A stretch of 64,000 nt of DNA from Sphingobacteriales bacterium. GTDB lineage: Bacteria; Bacteroidota; Bacteroidia; Chitinophagales; Chitinophagaceae. Under the pieces are notes generated by a model. The model saw only the letters and a list, made by a program, of their open reading frames with translations. It made no database searches and was not told where the DNA came from. The position numbers and the translations under genes were made by a program. Location of the stretch: positions 682,001 through 746,000 of the forward strand of contig JADJGB010000008.1 in the NCBI GenBank assembly GCA_016708305.1. The letters run 5' to 3'. Shown in pieces: positions 19,524 through 30,713 of the stretch (position 1 is the first letter of the stretch; every line of letters starts with the position of its first letter).

Positions 19524-22500
19524 ATGAATAAATTATTATTATTGTTGGTGCTGTTTTTTGTAGGGATCACTTCTCTTACTGCCCAAACCAGTCAGGTAAA
19601 AGGATCAGTAATGGATGATACAGGATCTCCAATTGCCGGAGTTACTGTTACGCTGCAAGGAACGACTACCGCAACTCAAACAAATAACAGTGGAGAATTT
19701 ACGATTGGAGTTCCATCTTCAGGAACGCAAATGTTAGTTTTTACAGCTGTTGGGTATAACACCCAAACACTTGCAGTGACCAGTAATCAGCTTAACGTAG
19801 CTTTAATTAAAAATATTGTTTCTGGAGATGAAGTGGTCGTGATAGGGTATCAAAGTATTAAGCGTAGAGATGTTTCGGGTACTGTTTCGTCAATTCAGGG
19901 AAAGGATTTGGAAAAGATACCGGTATCCAGTGCTGCCGAAGCACTTACAGGTCGGCTTCCTGGTGTGCAGGTAATGCCTATAGATGGGGCGCCCGGCGCT
20001 GAAATTATGATTCGGGTGCGTGGTGGTGGCTCTATCACTCAGGACAACGCACCTTTATATATTGTGGATGGGTTTCCGGTAAACAGTCTTAATGATATTT
20101 CTCCTTCTGATATTGCCAGCATCGATATTTTAAAGGATGCAGCTACTGCGGCGATTTATGGAGCAAGAGGTGCCAATGGGGTAGTTATTATTACTACCAA
20201 GAGTGCGAAATCAGGGAAAACGGTTATCTCTTATAATGGTTACGCCCAAGCCAGAACCCTGCCTCGAGAACTAAAGGTGTTATCTCCCTACGAGTTTGTA
20301 CTTGCTCAATATGAATATGCAAAACTGAGAAGCCAATCAGATGTGGATAATTTTACCAAGTACTTTGGTGTTTATGACGATTTGGAACTATATAAAAACC
20401 AAAAAGGCACTAATTGGCAAAAGGAGCTTTTTGGTCAGCCCAGAATATCTCAACAACACGATTTCAGTGTAACAGGCGGTACAGATAAGACCAAGTTTGG
20501 ATTTACCGCTACCAATAATAAAGATGAAGGGATAATGATTGAGTCGGGATATTTGCGTAATTATCTGAATTTTAAATTAAATCATAAAGTTTCAAATAAA
20601 TTGAAACTTGACTTTGCCTCAAGGTTTACCCATACTGTTGTGGACGGAGCGGGTACTTCCGGCGGTTCAAGTATCAGAGTTTCCGATGCTGTTACAACTA
20701 GACTTGTAAATGGTATCGCCGATCAAATTGTAATAGACCCAACTACTGCCGATGACGATTATGACCAATTTCTGAAAAGCCTAATTAATCCAATTGACCT
20801 TACAAAACAAGATTACCGTAAACGTGTAAACAAGAGATTGAACCTCAATGTTGCCGGTACCTGGGCGGTTACGAAAGGAATGTCCTACCGGTCAGAATTT
20901 GGTATGGATTTCAATTTTGGACAAAATAAACGATTTTATGGGCCGCTCACCGGTGAGTCTCGCAATAATGGTGGAAATCTACCTTTGGGCGAATTGACCA
21001 ATAGTGAAATCAGAGGTTCACGTTGGACTAACACATTGACCTACTTATTCGACCTGGGTGAAAAACATAATTTTAATTTGTTAGCAGGTCAGGAAATTAC
21101 TGTTGTTGATGCCGGACATTCCGAGTTTATAAGATCAAAATATTTTGCAGATAATATGAAACCGGAGGCGTTATTCGCTAACATGCAGTTAGGTACTCCC
21201 GACAGGCAATCCACTACTATTAATTCCGGAGCCAAAACAGCTTCATTTTTTGGTAGAGTTATTTATCAGTTTGACAGAAAATATATTTTGGATCTGACTG
21301 CTCGAGCAGATGGATCCTCACGTTTTGCACCAGATAAGCAATGGGGTATTTTCCCTGCGGCTTCTTTTGCCTGGAGAATGTCTGAAGAAAAATTTATAAA
21401 AGATATTGATGCCATTTCTGATTTAAAATTAAGGCTTAGCTTCGGAGCTGCAGGTAATGATAAAATTAGTAGCGACCAGTGGAGGGTTCTTTTTGCGCCA
21501 TCAGATAACAGACCCATTGGCTTTGGTGATGTTACACAGCCATATTATACCTATTCGAGTTCGCAATTGCCTAATCCTGACCTTAGATGGGATATACAAT
21601 AACCAGAAATGCAGGACTTGATTTTGCTTTATTTCGTAATAAAGTAAATGGTACCTTCGATTTTTATTGGAACACTACCAAAGATTTATTATTAGCATCT
21701 GCCATTCCACCTACTACTGGATTTAGTACCCAGTTGCAAAATATCGGACAAACCTCCAATAAGGGAGTTGAATTAGCTTTCAATGCAGATCTCCTTTCTA
21801 AAAAAGATTTTAACCTCACTTTCAATTTCAATATGGGGATGAATAATTCTCGAATTGACAAGTTGAATGAGTTGCAAGAAAACCAAGCCAATTCTAACTG
21901 GGCAGGTACTGATCTGAAAACTCAGGATGATTATCGTCTGAGAGTAGGCCAGACAATGGGGCTCATGTATGGTTATGTAACTGATGGATTTTATTCTGTA
22001 GATGATTTTGACTCTTACAATCCAGTAACAAAAACTTATACACTTAAATCAGGTGTTCCCAATGTGGGATCTTTTATGGGTGGAATAAGTGTTCGCCCCG
22101 GTGTTTTAAAAATTAAAGACTTAGACGGGAGCGGTACCATAGATGGAAACGACCGAACTGTGATAGGCAAAGCATTGCCGAAAGCCTTTGGTGGTTTTGG
22201 AATAAATACAGTATATAGAAATTTTGACTTCTTGGCCTTCTTTAATTGGCAATATGGAAATCAGGTATATAATACCGGTAAGATTTCAATGAATATGTAT
22301 TACAGAACTTCTTATGGCAATATGCTAAGCACTATGAATTCAAACGATCGCTTCAAATATATAGATGCTCAGGGGAATTTAGTCACTGATTTGGAACAAC
22401 TAAGAGCGTTGAATGTTAATGCAAAGATTTGGTCGCCATTTTCAATGGGAAATGCATCTCCTGTTTTTCACTCCTATGCTGTAGAAGACGGATCTTTTAT

Positions 22501-22744
22501 CAGACTACAAAATATTTCAGTTGGATATTCACTTCCAAAAAAAATTATTTCTCATTTAAGTATGTCAAAGCTTAGAGTGTATTTTACGGTGTATAATGCA
22601 TTTTTGTGGACAAAATATAGTGGGTATGACCCTGAAGTAAGTGCTACCAGAAGCAGTGGTTATAGCCAGCTAACACCAGGTGTAGATTTTTCAGCATATC
22701 CTAAGAGTCGCAATTTTACTGCTGGTGTAAATATTTCTTTCTAA
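19524..22744 (+). CDS. susC: SusC-like TonB-dependent oligosaccharide transporter (one frameshift near 21594)
   Basis: Outer-membrane importer of the pectin locus. Signal peptide MNKLLLLLVLFFVGITSLTA, CarboxypepD_reg domain (KGSVMDDTGSPIAGVTVTLQ), SusC signature plug (VVVIGYQSIKRRDVSGTVSS, RIRVRGGGSITQDNAPLYIVDG-type stretch, DAATAAIYGARGANGVVIIT), then the barrel ending with FTAGVNISF. The first frame ends at NPDLRWDIQ; one base is missing near 21592-21595 and the second frame continues TITRNAGLDFALFRNKVNG. Joined length is about 1070 aa, normal for SusC. It is followed 20 bp later by susD. Its expected promoter region has been displaced by an IS630 insertion. Confidence 0.93.
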
Positions 22745-22763
22745 TCCATAAATTATTAATTAT

Positions 22764-24587
22764 ATGAGACAAATTCTTTTTTTAATTTTGGTTGCCTTGT
22801 CTTTTGCCTCCTGCAAAAAGTTTCTAAAGGCGGATTCTCCTTCCAATTTTGATAAGCAATATGTATTTAATACTGTTCCTGATGCCAGAAAAGCTGTAAA
22901 CAGCATCTATGCTTTGTTTAATCAGGATGCCTTCACATCAAGAATTTCTAATGTTTTTATGGGCAATACGGACGTGGAGATGGGTGGAGTAGGTGCATCG
23001 CCCGATAATTCAAGGCGTGATATTTGGTCTTTTGAAGTTACTTCCAATAATTCTGATTTGCTTTCTGTATGGAATAATGCCTTTAAAGCTATTAATCTGG
23101 CTAATGAATGTGAAGAAGGTTTAGTAAATGTTTCGCTTGCCAACGATCCAACGAATAAAGATTATAAACAACTTCTGGGCGAAACCAAGGCATTACGTGC
23201 AGTTTGGTATTACGTGCTGATGAATCAGTGGGGAGACGTACCCTTTTCAATAAAGCCATCAAGGGCTGGAGATGATTTTTATTTGCCAAGAACAGGTAGG
23301 GATACCATTCTTACTTATCTGATCAATGATTTAATAGAAATTGAACCAGATATGTACTGGGCGGACCAGTTGTCTTATGGTATTGAACAGGTAAATAGAG
23401 AATTTGTCATAGGTATGATAGCACGCCTGGCTTTAATGAGGGGTGGCTATTGGCTTTATCCTGATATGACCATGCAGCGAAAATCAGATTACAAGGATTA
23501 TATTACCATAGCAAGAAATTACAGCCAAAAATTAATTGATCTAAAGCCTCGAAACATGAGCGATTTTGCCACTGTCTTTATGAATGAAAATAAATACATT
23601 AAACCGGTTAATGACGATGTTTTGTATGAAGTGGCTTTTTATCCCGGATCAGGTGATGTGGCTTGGTGCAATGGCGTTCGCGTTGATGCGGGAACACATC
23701 CTTACGGCTCTGGATCCAGCTATCTTACTTTCCTGCCTTATTATTATCATTCGTTTGATACAACTGATTTACGGCTGCCTGTAACCTGTTCCCTTGTTTA
23801 CTATGATAGCAAACTGATTCAGCAGACAACCGGTATTTCAATTTCACCGGGGAAATGGAACCGATTAAATGTCCCCTCACCATTAGGTGCCGCCTCTGCT
23901 AAGGGAACAGGAATTAATTGGCCTATGATGAGATATGCAGATGTATTACTGATGCTGGCAGAAGGTGAAAACGAATTGAATGGCCCAAATGCTGTAGCTC
24001 AAAATGCGTTAAAACTGGTACGAAGGAGGGCTTTCGCATCCAACTTGTGGGTTGAAAAAGTAGATAGTTATGTGAATACTGTTTCTGCTAGTAAAGAAAG
24101 CTTTTTTAATGCTATTGTTGATGAAAGAGCTTGGGAATTTGGTGGAGAATGTATAAGAAAATATGACTTGGAAAGATGGAATCTGTTTGGAAAAAAGATT
24201 GCTGAGATAAGAAACGAATCAATACAAATGGGAGTTGATGCAGTAGCAGGAACGGGGAAATATGCCAATTTGCCAGATTATATGTATTATAAAAGAGATA
24301 GTGCAACAGGTGTGGTTACTTTTTTGAATCCATATTCAAAAGTGGCGGTAGCGCCACCCGTAATAGATGTACCCAACAAAGGTGATAACCCGAAAGGATA
24401 TTATCATCTTACCTGGTTAAGATCGCTTTACAATACCACCACGAGTGGACCGGCTGATGTTTTGATTCGTAACTGGAGAGGTTATCAGGACAATACCGGT
24501 GCGTCCCCTGTTCGGTATGTGCTTCCTTTACATAATTCGGTAATAACTGCTAGTAAAGGTTCATTACAAAATCAATATGGATATTAA
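22764..24587 (+). CDS. susD: SusD-like surface glycan-binding lipoprotein
   Basis: Partner of the SusC at 19524: an outer-membrane lipoprotein that captures oligosaccharides and closes over the SusC barrel. Signal peptide with lipobox (LVALSFASCKKFLKA), then a RagB/SusD family domain of normal length (607 aa) with helical TPR-like parts (VWNNAFKAINLANECEEGL, ETKALRAVWYYVLMNQWGDV) and the C-terminal ERAWEFGGECIRKYDLERWN. Frame intact. Co-transcription with susC is expected. Pectic ligand is inferred from the downstream PL1, CE12 and CE8 enzymes. Confidence 0.93.
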   Translation: MRQILFLILVALSFASCKKFLKADSPSNFDKQYVFNTVPDARKAVNSIYALFNQDAFTSRISNVFMGNTDVEMGGVGASPDNSRRDIWSFEVTSNNSDLLSVWNNAFKAINLANECEEGLVNVSLANDPTNKDYKQLLGETKALRAVWYYVLMNQWGDVPFSIKPSRAGDDFYLPRTGRDTILTYLINDLIEIEPDMYWADQLSYGIEQVNREFVIGMIARLALMRGGYWLYPDMTMQRKSDYKDYITIARNYSQKLIDLKPRNMSDFATVFMNENKYIKPVNDDVLYEVAFYPGSGDVAWCNGVRVDAGTHPYGSGSSYLTFLPYYYHSFDTTDLRLPVTCSLVYYDSKLIQQTTGISISPGKWNRLNVPSPLGAASAKGTGINWPMMRYADVLLMLAEGENELNGPNAVAQNALKLVRRRAFASNLWVEKVDSYVNTVSASKESFFNAIVDERAWEFGGECIRKYDLERWNLFGKKIAEIRNESIQMGVDAVAGTGKYANLPDYMYYKRDSATGVVTFLNPYSKVAVAPPVIDVPNKGDNPKGYYHLTWLRSLYNTTTSGPADVLIRNWRGYQDNTGASPVRYVLPLHNSVITASKGSLQNQYGY

Positions 24588-24610
24588 TTAATTGGTTTAA
24601 TATATCAAAT

Positions 24611-26175
24611 ATGAAAAAAATATTTTATTCTTATTCACTATAGTTTTACTTGTTATTGTTTCTTGTAAAAAAGAGGAAGTATTGACAGGGCCTGATCGTT
24701 TATTTAGACCTGTAATTAAAACAGCTTTGCAAGCAGATGGTAACTGGGTTGCTGCGTCATGGCAAAAAGTAAAAGGATCTGTTTCCTACACAGTAGAAAT
24801 TAGCCGGGATACTTTTAAGACTATTGATATTTCTGTTTTGATTGATACAAATTATTACCTTTTTCAGGATTTGAAATGGGAACAGGCTTATCAGGTACAG
24901 GTAAAGGCAAACTCTGAAAATGCAGAACATAATTCTTTGTTTTCAATTTTGGGTAATATAAAAACGCCCAAATTTCCAACGATCCTAAACACTCCGGGTA
25001 TTGCAGATATTGCTGATAATGCAGTAAAAGTTAGCTGGGAAAACAGCGGTGAAACCGTAACAAGTATTAAGATTCTAAATGCTACTGATAGTTCTGTCGT
25101 TAAAGATGTATCCGTTTTGGCTACAGATATTACAAATATGTATAAGATTATTAGTGGATTGCAATCATCTTCCAAATATATCATTTTCTTGTATAGCAAC
25201 ACGACCGTCAGAGGATGGGCTAATTTTACTACTAAAACGGCAATAATAGGGAATATTATTGATTTAAGAGATATATCAGGGATACCCAATATACTGGAAG
25301 ATACCATTCCCGATGTTTCTTCGGGTAGCATTATATTGTTAAAACGAGGCGAACTTTATACTATTTCCTCGAGCATTCAATTAGACAAAACCATCACTAT
25401 TCAAAGTGGTACTGATTTACAAGTTCCTGATAAGGCAAAGATACTTTTGAATAACAACTTCAATCTTAAAGCAGGCGCTACAATCGATTCTTTAGTTTTT
25501 AATGACGTTTGGGTTACTAGCGATAATGGCTATAGTTCGAAGTATATTTTTAATACTACTAACTCGGCAACTGTAGGTAATTTGAAATTCCTGAATAGTA
25601 CTTTGGAATTGTTCAGAGGTATTGTAAGACTACAATCGGGGACAACTTCCGTAAATAATTTTATTATAGAAAACTGCATTGTGGATAGTGTTTCGGGTTT
25701 TGGTGTGCTTACAGCAGGTAATGCTTCTTGTAAAGTTAATAATATCTTATTCACAAACAGTACTTTTTACAAAAATGAAAAGCTTATTACAAGCTCTTCA
25801 CCTGCTACTTCTATTATCATTCAAAATTGCACTTTCAATGAGGCACCAAATGGTGGAAGCTACTATTTTGATTATAGTTCCAATAATATTACAAACCCTG
25901 TTGTGATTAGCAACTGTATTATGGGGCAGGGAAAAAGTAATGCGGGCAACAGAGTAGTAAGGCCATATAGAGTGGGTTCGAATAGTGCTTTTGACATTTC
26001 GGGTACGTATTCTACTTCCGATAGAGCAATTACCGGGAATGAATTCCCAAGTATCATTTCCTATACTAGATCATCTATTGAAATGTGGAAAAATCCTTCA
26101 AGCGGAGATTTTACAATTATAGATAATTTATTTCCAGGTAGAAATAGTGCAGGAGATCCAAGGTGGAGGCGGTAA
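24611..26175 (+). CDS. surface lipoprotein with FN3-like domains and DUF5123/DUF4957-type beta-helix (frameshift near 24624)
   Basis: This gene sits in the position of a surface glycan-binding protein after susCD. The ATG at 24611 starts a lipoprotein signal peptide only if one T is restored to the TTTT run at 24623-24626, giving MKKIFLFLFTIVLLVIVSCK. Residues about 25-200 look like two fibronectin-III repeats (SWQKVKGSVSYTVEISRDTF; VSWENSGETVTSIKILNATD). Residues 230-510 have the repetitive IIENCIVDS, ILFTNSTFYK, IIIQNCTFNE rungs of a right-handed beta-helix as in DUF4957/DUF5123 proteins of pectin loci. No catalytic motif is visible. Pectin binding is inferred from position. Confidence 0.8.
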
Positions 26176-26221
26176 TAGTATGATTTATGGAATGTAAATA
26201 ATTAATAAAAATATTTGACTG

Positions 26222-27700
26222 ATGTTTAATTTTCTACAAGTTTTTTATTTGCTTACTTTTATTACACTGTTATCATGTAGTCATAAAAGCAGTGGTATTA
26301 AAGACCCCCCTATTAAGCCTCCTGTAAATCCTCCTGTTCAAAACCCGGTACAGGAAACCGCCTATGCCTTTCCGGGTGCGGAGGGTTTTGGGAAAAACGC
26401 AACCGGTGGACGAGGCGGAGCAGTAATGGAAGTTGCTAATCTTAATGATGCAGGTACGGGAAGTCTTAGGGCTGCTGTTGCTGGCAGTTTGCCCAAAATT
26501 GTGGTTTTCAGAGTGTCTGGAACAATCCGACTATTATCCAAACTGCAAATAGGCGCCAATACCACTATCGCCGGGCAAACAGCCCCCGGTGATGGCATCT
26601 GTCTGTCGGATCATCCGGTGGTTATAAGCGGCGATAATGTTGTTGTCCGGTTCATGCGTTTCAGGATGGGAGACAGGTATCAAAATAAGGGAATGGTGGA
26701 CGGCAGTGGCAGCGATGATGCCTTTGGTAATTTGGGAAACAACAACCTGATGATTGACCACTGCAGTGTCAGCTGGAGTTCTGATGAAGCGTTGACCATC
26801 TATCGGGGTGATAATGTTACAATTCAATGGTGTTTTATAACAGAGCCATTAAACTATTCCTATCATTTTGAAGCAGGTGATACGGATTACGAACAACATG
26901 GTTATGGCGGTATCTGGGGAAGTAAACATGGATCATTTCATCATAATCTATTTGCCCATTGCAAAAGCCGAACTCCGCGGTTTGCAGGAGTGAGTACCTA
27001 TAATCCGGCAATTGCGGGAATTGAAATTGCAGATTTTAGAAATAATGTAATTTACAATTGGGGTATCAATAATGTGTATGGCGGTGAGGGCGGTTATTAT
27101 AATATGGTAAACAATTATTTCAAAAGCGGACCCTCCACCACCAGTCGCAAATATCAGGTGGTAGCTATAGACTCATCTGCACAATATCCCTATGCGCAAT
27201 ATTTCCTGAGTGGTAATTACGTGGCGGGTTCTCCTGCAAATACTGCTAATAACTGGTTGAGTGTGTTCATGAAGAGTGGGAAGCTGGCTGATACTGTAAA
27301 ATCAAAAGTTGCCACGCCTTTTTCAGTAGAAAACATTACGCTACATTCTGCCGAACAGGCATACACATTGGTTTTGCAGAAAGCAGGATGCGTAAGGCCG
27401 AATCGGGATACATTGGATGAACGGATTCTGAATGACGCGAAAAACAGTACGGGTCGTATTATTGATGTACAGGGAGGCTTTTCTCATGGCACGGCTTTTG
27501 AAAAAACCCTGAATGCCTGGCCTGCACTTAAATCAGGTACGACCTTGGTGGATACAGACCATGACGGAATGCCCGATGATTGGGAAAAAGCAAACGGACT
27601 AAATCCGAATGATGCTGGCGATGCTGAAAAGAACACGCTTAGTACTGGTTATACAAATGTGGAGATTTACATTAATAGCCTTGCGAAGGATTTATATTAA
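26222..27700 (+). CDS. pectate lyase, PL1 family, lipoprotein
   Basis: Cleaves de-esterified homogalacturonan by beta-elimination. N-terminal lipobox (FITLLSCSHKSS) followed by a proline-rich linker (PPIKPPVNPPVQNPVQ), then the PL1 beta-helix starting at AYAFPGAEGFGKNATGGRGG. Active-site region: MIDHCSVSWSSDEALTIYRG (calcium-binding acids), HHNLFAHCKSRTPRFAG (catalytic Arg in the RTPR stretch). The C-terminus has a calcium-loop-like DTDHDGMPDDWEKANGL, a feature of many Bacteroidota PL1 enzymes. 492 aa, frame intact. It probably acts at the cell surface upstream of SusCD import and needs the CE8 esterases to expose its substrate. Confidence 0.92.
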   Translation: MFNFLQVFYLLTFITLLSCSHKSSGIKDPPIKPPVNPPVQNPVQETAYAFPGAEGFGKNATGGRGGAVMEVANLNDAGTGSLRAAVAGSLPKIVVFRVSGTIRLLSKLQIGANTTIAGQTAPGDGICLSDHPVVISGDNVVVRFMRFRMGDRYQNKGMVDGSGSDDAFGNLGNNNLMIDHCSVSWSSDEALTIYRGDNVTIQWCFITEPLNYSYHFEAGDTDYEQHGYGGIWGSKHGSFHHNLFAHCKSRTPRFAGVSTYNPAIAGIEIADFRNNVIYNWGINNVYGGEGGYYNMVNNYFKSGPSTTSRKYQVVAIDSSAQYPYAQYFLSGNYVAGSPANTANNWLSVFMKSGKLADTVKSKVATPFSVENITLHSAEQAYTLVLQKAGCVRPNRDTLDERILNDAKNSTGRIIDVQGGFSHGTAFEKTLNAWPALKSGTTLVDTDHDGMPDDWEKANGLNPNDAGDAEKNTLSTGYTNVEIYINSLAKDLY

Positions 27701-27759
27701 CTTTCAAATTAAAAAAATCAGGTTGAAGGAGATATAATGTAAGCAAAATAATTATTTAA

Positions 27760-28506
27760 ATGAAAAAAGTATTATTTATTCTGTTAGCGTGTAGCCTATT
27801 ATCCTATAGTACCTTCCAAAAAAAGAAAATAAAAATTTTTCTGGCAGGTGATTCTACCATGTCAATAAAGGAAACCAAAGCCTATCCCGAAACAGGCTGG
27901 GGGATGCCGTTTGTTTATTTTTGGGATAGTACAGTTACAGTGGTAAATAAGGCCAAAAATGGGAGAAGCACTTCCTCGTTTCGGGATGAAGGTTTATGGC
28001 AGCAAATAATGGATGAAATAAGCCCCGGTGATTATGTGTTTATTCAATTTGGCCATAATGACGAGGTGCCCACTAAAAAAACAGCCACTACTCCCACAAC
28101 TTTTAAAAACAATTTAATTCAGTATTCGAGGGAGGTAAAGGCAAAAGAGGGGATACCCATTTTGCTCACTCCTGTTGCGCGCAGGCGTTTCGACAGCGTT
28201 TCGCACCGGCTTGCTGAGAGCCATAAAATCTATTCCCGAATTGTAAGGGAAGTGGCAAAGACAGAAAGTGTGGCGCTGATTGATTTGGATGCCGAGTCGC
28301 AAAAACTGTTAGAGAAGTTGGGCTATGAAAACGCTGCTCTGCTTTACAATCATTTGAAGCCCGGTGAGCATCCCAACTATCCTGATGGCAAAACAGATGA
28401 CACTCATTTTAATGAATTAGGCGCCAGAAAGGTTGCCGAAATAGTCTTAGCCGGCATCAGAAATCTGAATTTTGAATTGAAGGACAGAATTATTAATAGA
28501 AAATAA
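27760..28506 (+). CDS. rhamnogalacturonan acetylesterase (CE12, SGNH hydrolase)
   Basis: Removes acetyl groups from pectin backbones. 248 aa with a signal peptide (MKKVLFILLACSLLSYSTF). SGNH blocks: catalytic Ser in FLAGDSTMS, Gly in KAKNGRSTSSF, Asn in FIQFGHNDEVP, and the Asp-His pair in TDDTHFNELGARKVAE. This block order and the WGMPFVYFWD stretch identify the RgaE-type branch of GDSL esterases. It lies between the pectate lyase and two pectinesterases in the same direction with 59-bp and 105-bp gaps. Confidence 0.9.
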   Translation: MKKVLFILLACSLLSYSTFQKKKIKIFLAGDSTMSIKETKAYPETGWGMPFVYFWDSTVTVVNKAKNGRSTSSFRDEGLWQQIMDEISPGDYVFIQFGHNDEVPTKKTATTPTTFKNNLIQYSREVKAKEGIPILLTPVARRRFDSVSHRLAESHKIYSRIVREVAKTESVALIDLDAESQKLLEKLGYENAALLYNHLKPGEHPNYPDGKTDDTHFNELGARKVAEIVLAGIRNLNFELKDRIINRK

Positions 28507-28611
28507 GGAAGAATAGCAGGAAGTGAATGAGCGCAATTCTAATTTTAAAACCATATCGATAAGTTAAGAATTATACTTGGTTAAAAATTATCTAAACAAG
28601 GAGCAAATAAA

Positions 28612-29724
28612 ATGGCTGCAATATTAAAAATGATGAGTAGCGAACGGAACCCTGAAGAGTGCGATGCAACGAAGCCTCATAGTACTACTGCAGGCGGGAG
28701 CATAAAAAAAACGTTTCTGTTGATTGCTTTTTTCTTCTGTATAAACATTTCATTTGGTCAAACTGCAAACCCGCAGCAATATCAATACATTTTTACGGTA
28801 GCAAAGGATGGCTCCGGTGATTTTAAATATATTCAGGATGCCATTGATGCCATGCGGGTATATCCTTTGGCGACCATTGCGCTTTACATCAAAAATGGTG
28901 TATATAACGAAAAGATTGAACTGCCTGCTAATAATACGGATGTGCGTTTTATAGGTGAAAATGTGGATAGCACCATCATTGTTTTCAATGATTATTCGGG
29001 CAGGGGGAAATTGACAACTTTTACTTCATTTACTGCAAAGATTTCGGGCAATCGTTTATATGCCCAAAATATCACATTCAGCAATAATGCCGGGCGTGTG
29101 GGACAGGCGGTGGCGCTTTATGTAGATGCAGACAAGGCGGTATTTCATAATTATAAGTTTTTGGGCGATCAGGATACTATTTTTACGGCAGGAGAAACTT
29201 CGAGGCAGCTATTTGTGAACTGTTTTATTGAAGGAACTACCGATTTTATCTTTGGCCCGTCCACTGCCGTTTTTCAAAATTGTACCATTAGAGGGAAAGC
29301 CAACTCTTACATTACGGCAGCCAGTACAACGCCGGGAAAACGATTTGGCTATGTGTTTATTGATTGCAAGGTAGAGGCAGCGCCGGGAGTGACAAAAATT
29401 TTTCTTGGCCGACCCTGGCGAGCTTATGCCAAAACCGTGTTTTTTCGTTCTGAATTACCTGCCGCAACAGTATCGGAAGGCTGGCATAACTGGGGAAATA
29501 GGGAAAATGAAAAAACAACTTTTTATGCAGAGTATCAGTCCAAAGGACCGGGAGCTAATGCTGCGGCTCGGGTAGGTTGGTCAAGGCAGTTGACAGATAA
29601 GGAAGCTGCCAATTGTACGCTTGAAAAAATATTTGCATCCTGCAATTCTGGTTTGCCAGGTGAAAAAGACTGGTTTCTTCAAACTTCATTAATACCTTTT
29701 GAATGGCCTCCGAAAAAACGATGA
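28612..29724 (+). CDS. pectin methylesterase (CE8)
   Basis: Hydrolyses methyl esters of homogalacturonan so that PL1 can act. Beta-helix with VAKDGSGDFKYIQDAIDAM, catalytic Asp residues in LGDQDTIFTAGE and GTTDFIFGPSTAVFQ, and substrate Arg in FLGRPWRAYAKTV. The only ATG in frame gives 30 residues (to AGGS) before the signal peptide KKTFLLIAFFFCINISFGQ, which is unusual; position 31 is an ATA codon (28702) where a start would be expected. Either the start has mutated, or an ATA is used, or extra sequence was inserted. The stop overlaps the next gene's ATG by 3 bases, indicating coupling. Confidence 0.9.
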   Translation: MAAILKMMSSERNPEECDATKPHSTTAGGSIKKTFLLIAFFFCINISFGQTANPQQYQYIFTVAKDGSGDFKYIQDAIDAMRVYPLATIALYIKNGVYNEKIELPANNTDVRFIGENVDSTIIVFNDYSGRGKLTTFTSFTAKISGNRLYAQNITFSNNAGRVGQAVALYVDADKAVFHNYKFLGDQDTIFTAGETSRQLFVNCFIEGTTDFIFGPSTAVFQNCTIRGKANSYITAASTTPGKRFGYVFIDCKVEAAPGVTKIFLGRPWRAYAKTVFFRSELPAATVSEGWHNWGNRENEKTTFYAEYQSKGPGANAAARVGWSRQLTDKEAANCTLEKIFASCNSGLPGEKDWFLQTSLIPFEWPPKKR

Positions 29725-30713
29725 ATAAATTATTATCACCTATTTTGCTGATTTTCATGTTGTGGCTGCTTTCTTCTTGTTCCAAAGGGCAAACCTCTGC
29801 CAAAACCATTGCTATAAAATATGACTTTGTGGTAGCCAAAGATGGTTCGGGTGATTTTAAAACCGTGCAGGAGGCCATCAATGCAGTGCCTGAGGTCAGA
29901 AAAAATAGGACGGTTATTTATATCAAAACCGGCGTTTATAAAGAAAAGTTAAACCTTCCGGCTACAAAGACAAATGTTACATTCATTGGCCAGTCTGTTG
30001 ATAGCGTAGTCCTGACCTATGACGACTATGCAAGCAAAAAGAATATTTTTGGGGAAGAAATGGGAACAAGTGCCAGCGCTTCATTTTTTATTCATGGCGA
30101 TGGTTTCACTGCAGAGAATATTACATTTGAAAACAGCGCCGGACCTGTTGGACAGGCGGTGGCGGTTAGAGTTGCTTCGGACAAAGTGAAATTTGTCAAC
30201 TGTAAGTTTCTGGGCTTTCAGGACACCTTGTACACCTGGGGATATGGCGCTTCTTCAAGACAGTATTACAAAAACTGTTACATAGAAGGAACCGTAGATT
30301 TTATATTCGGGTCATCTACTGCGGTATTTGATGATTGTCGCATTTTTGGAAAACGAGGTGGTTTTCTTACGGCAGCAAGTACTCCTGATAGTTCAAAATA
30401 TGGTTATGTATTTTTAAATTGCAAAATAGATGGCGATGCTCCGCCAGAGTCGTTTTATCTGGGTCGCCCCTGGAGGCCTTATGCCAAAACTGTTTTTATA
30501 AATTGCCTGATGAGTGGGATAATTAAACCTGAGGGCTGGGATAACTGGCGCAATCCTGAAAATGAAAAGACGGTTTTTTATGCTGAGTATAAATCGGGAG
30601 GAAAGGGAGGCGACTCTTCCAAAAGGGTAAACTGGAGCCACCAATTGACTGAAAATGAGTCAAAAGAATATTCTTTGAATAAAATTTTGAATGGATGGGA
30701 TGCCGTGGATTAA
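29721..30713 (+). CDS. pectin methylesterase (CE8), lipoprotein
   Basis: Second CE8 esterase of the locus. The ATG at 29721 overlaps the previous stop (ATGA) and starts a lipoprotein signal peptide (MNKLLSPILLIFMLWLLSSC). Catalytic motifs: VAKDGSGDFKTVQEAINAV, GQAVAVRVASDK, FLGFQDTLYTWG, GTVDFIFGSSTAVF and YLGRPWRPYAKTVF. 331 aa, frame intact. Unlike its neighbour it carries a lipobox Cys, so it is likely membrane-anchored while the first may be soluble. The two are diverged tandem paralogues. The locus ends here; the next 160 bp show no gene. Confidence 0.93.
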   Translation: MNKLLSPILLIFMLWLLSSCSKGQTSAKTIAIKYDFVVAKDGSGDFKTVQEAINAVPEVRKNRTVIYIKTGVYKEKLNLPATKTNVTFIGQSVDSVVLTYDDYASKKNIFGEEMGTSASASFFIHGDGFTAENITFENSAGPVGQAVAVRVASDKVKFVNCKFLGFQDTLYTWGYGASSRQYYKNCYIEGTVDFIFGSSTAVFDDCRIFGKRGGFLTAASTPDSSKYGYVFLNCKIDGDAPPESFYLGRPWRPYAKTVFINCLMSGIIKPEGWDNWRNPENEKTVFYAEYKSGGKGGDSSKRVNWSHQLTENESKEYSLNKILNGWDAVD

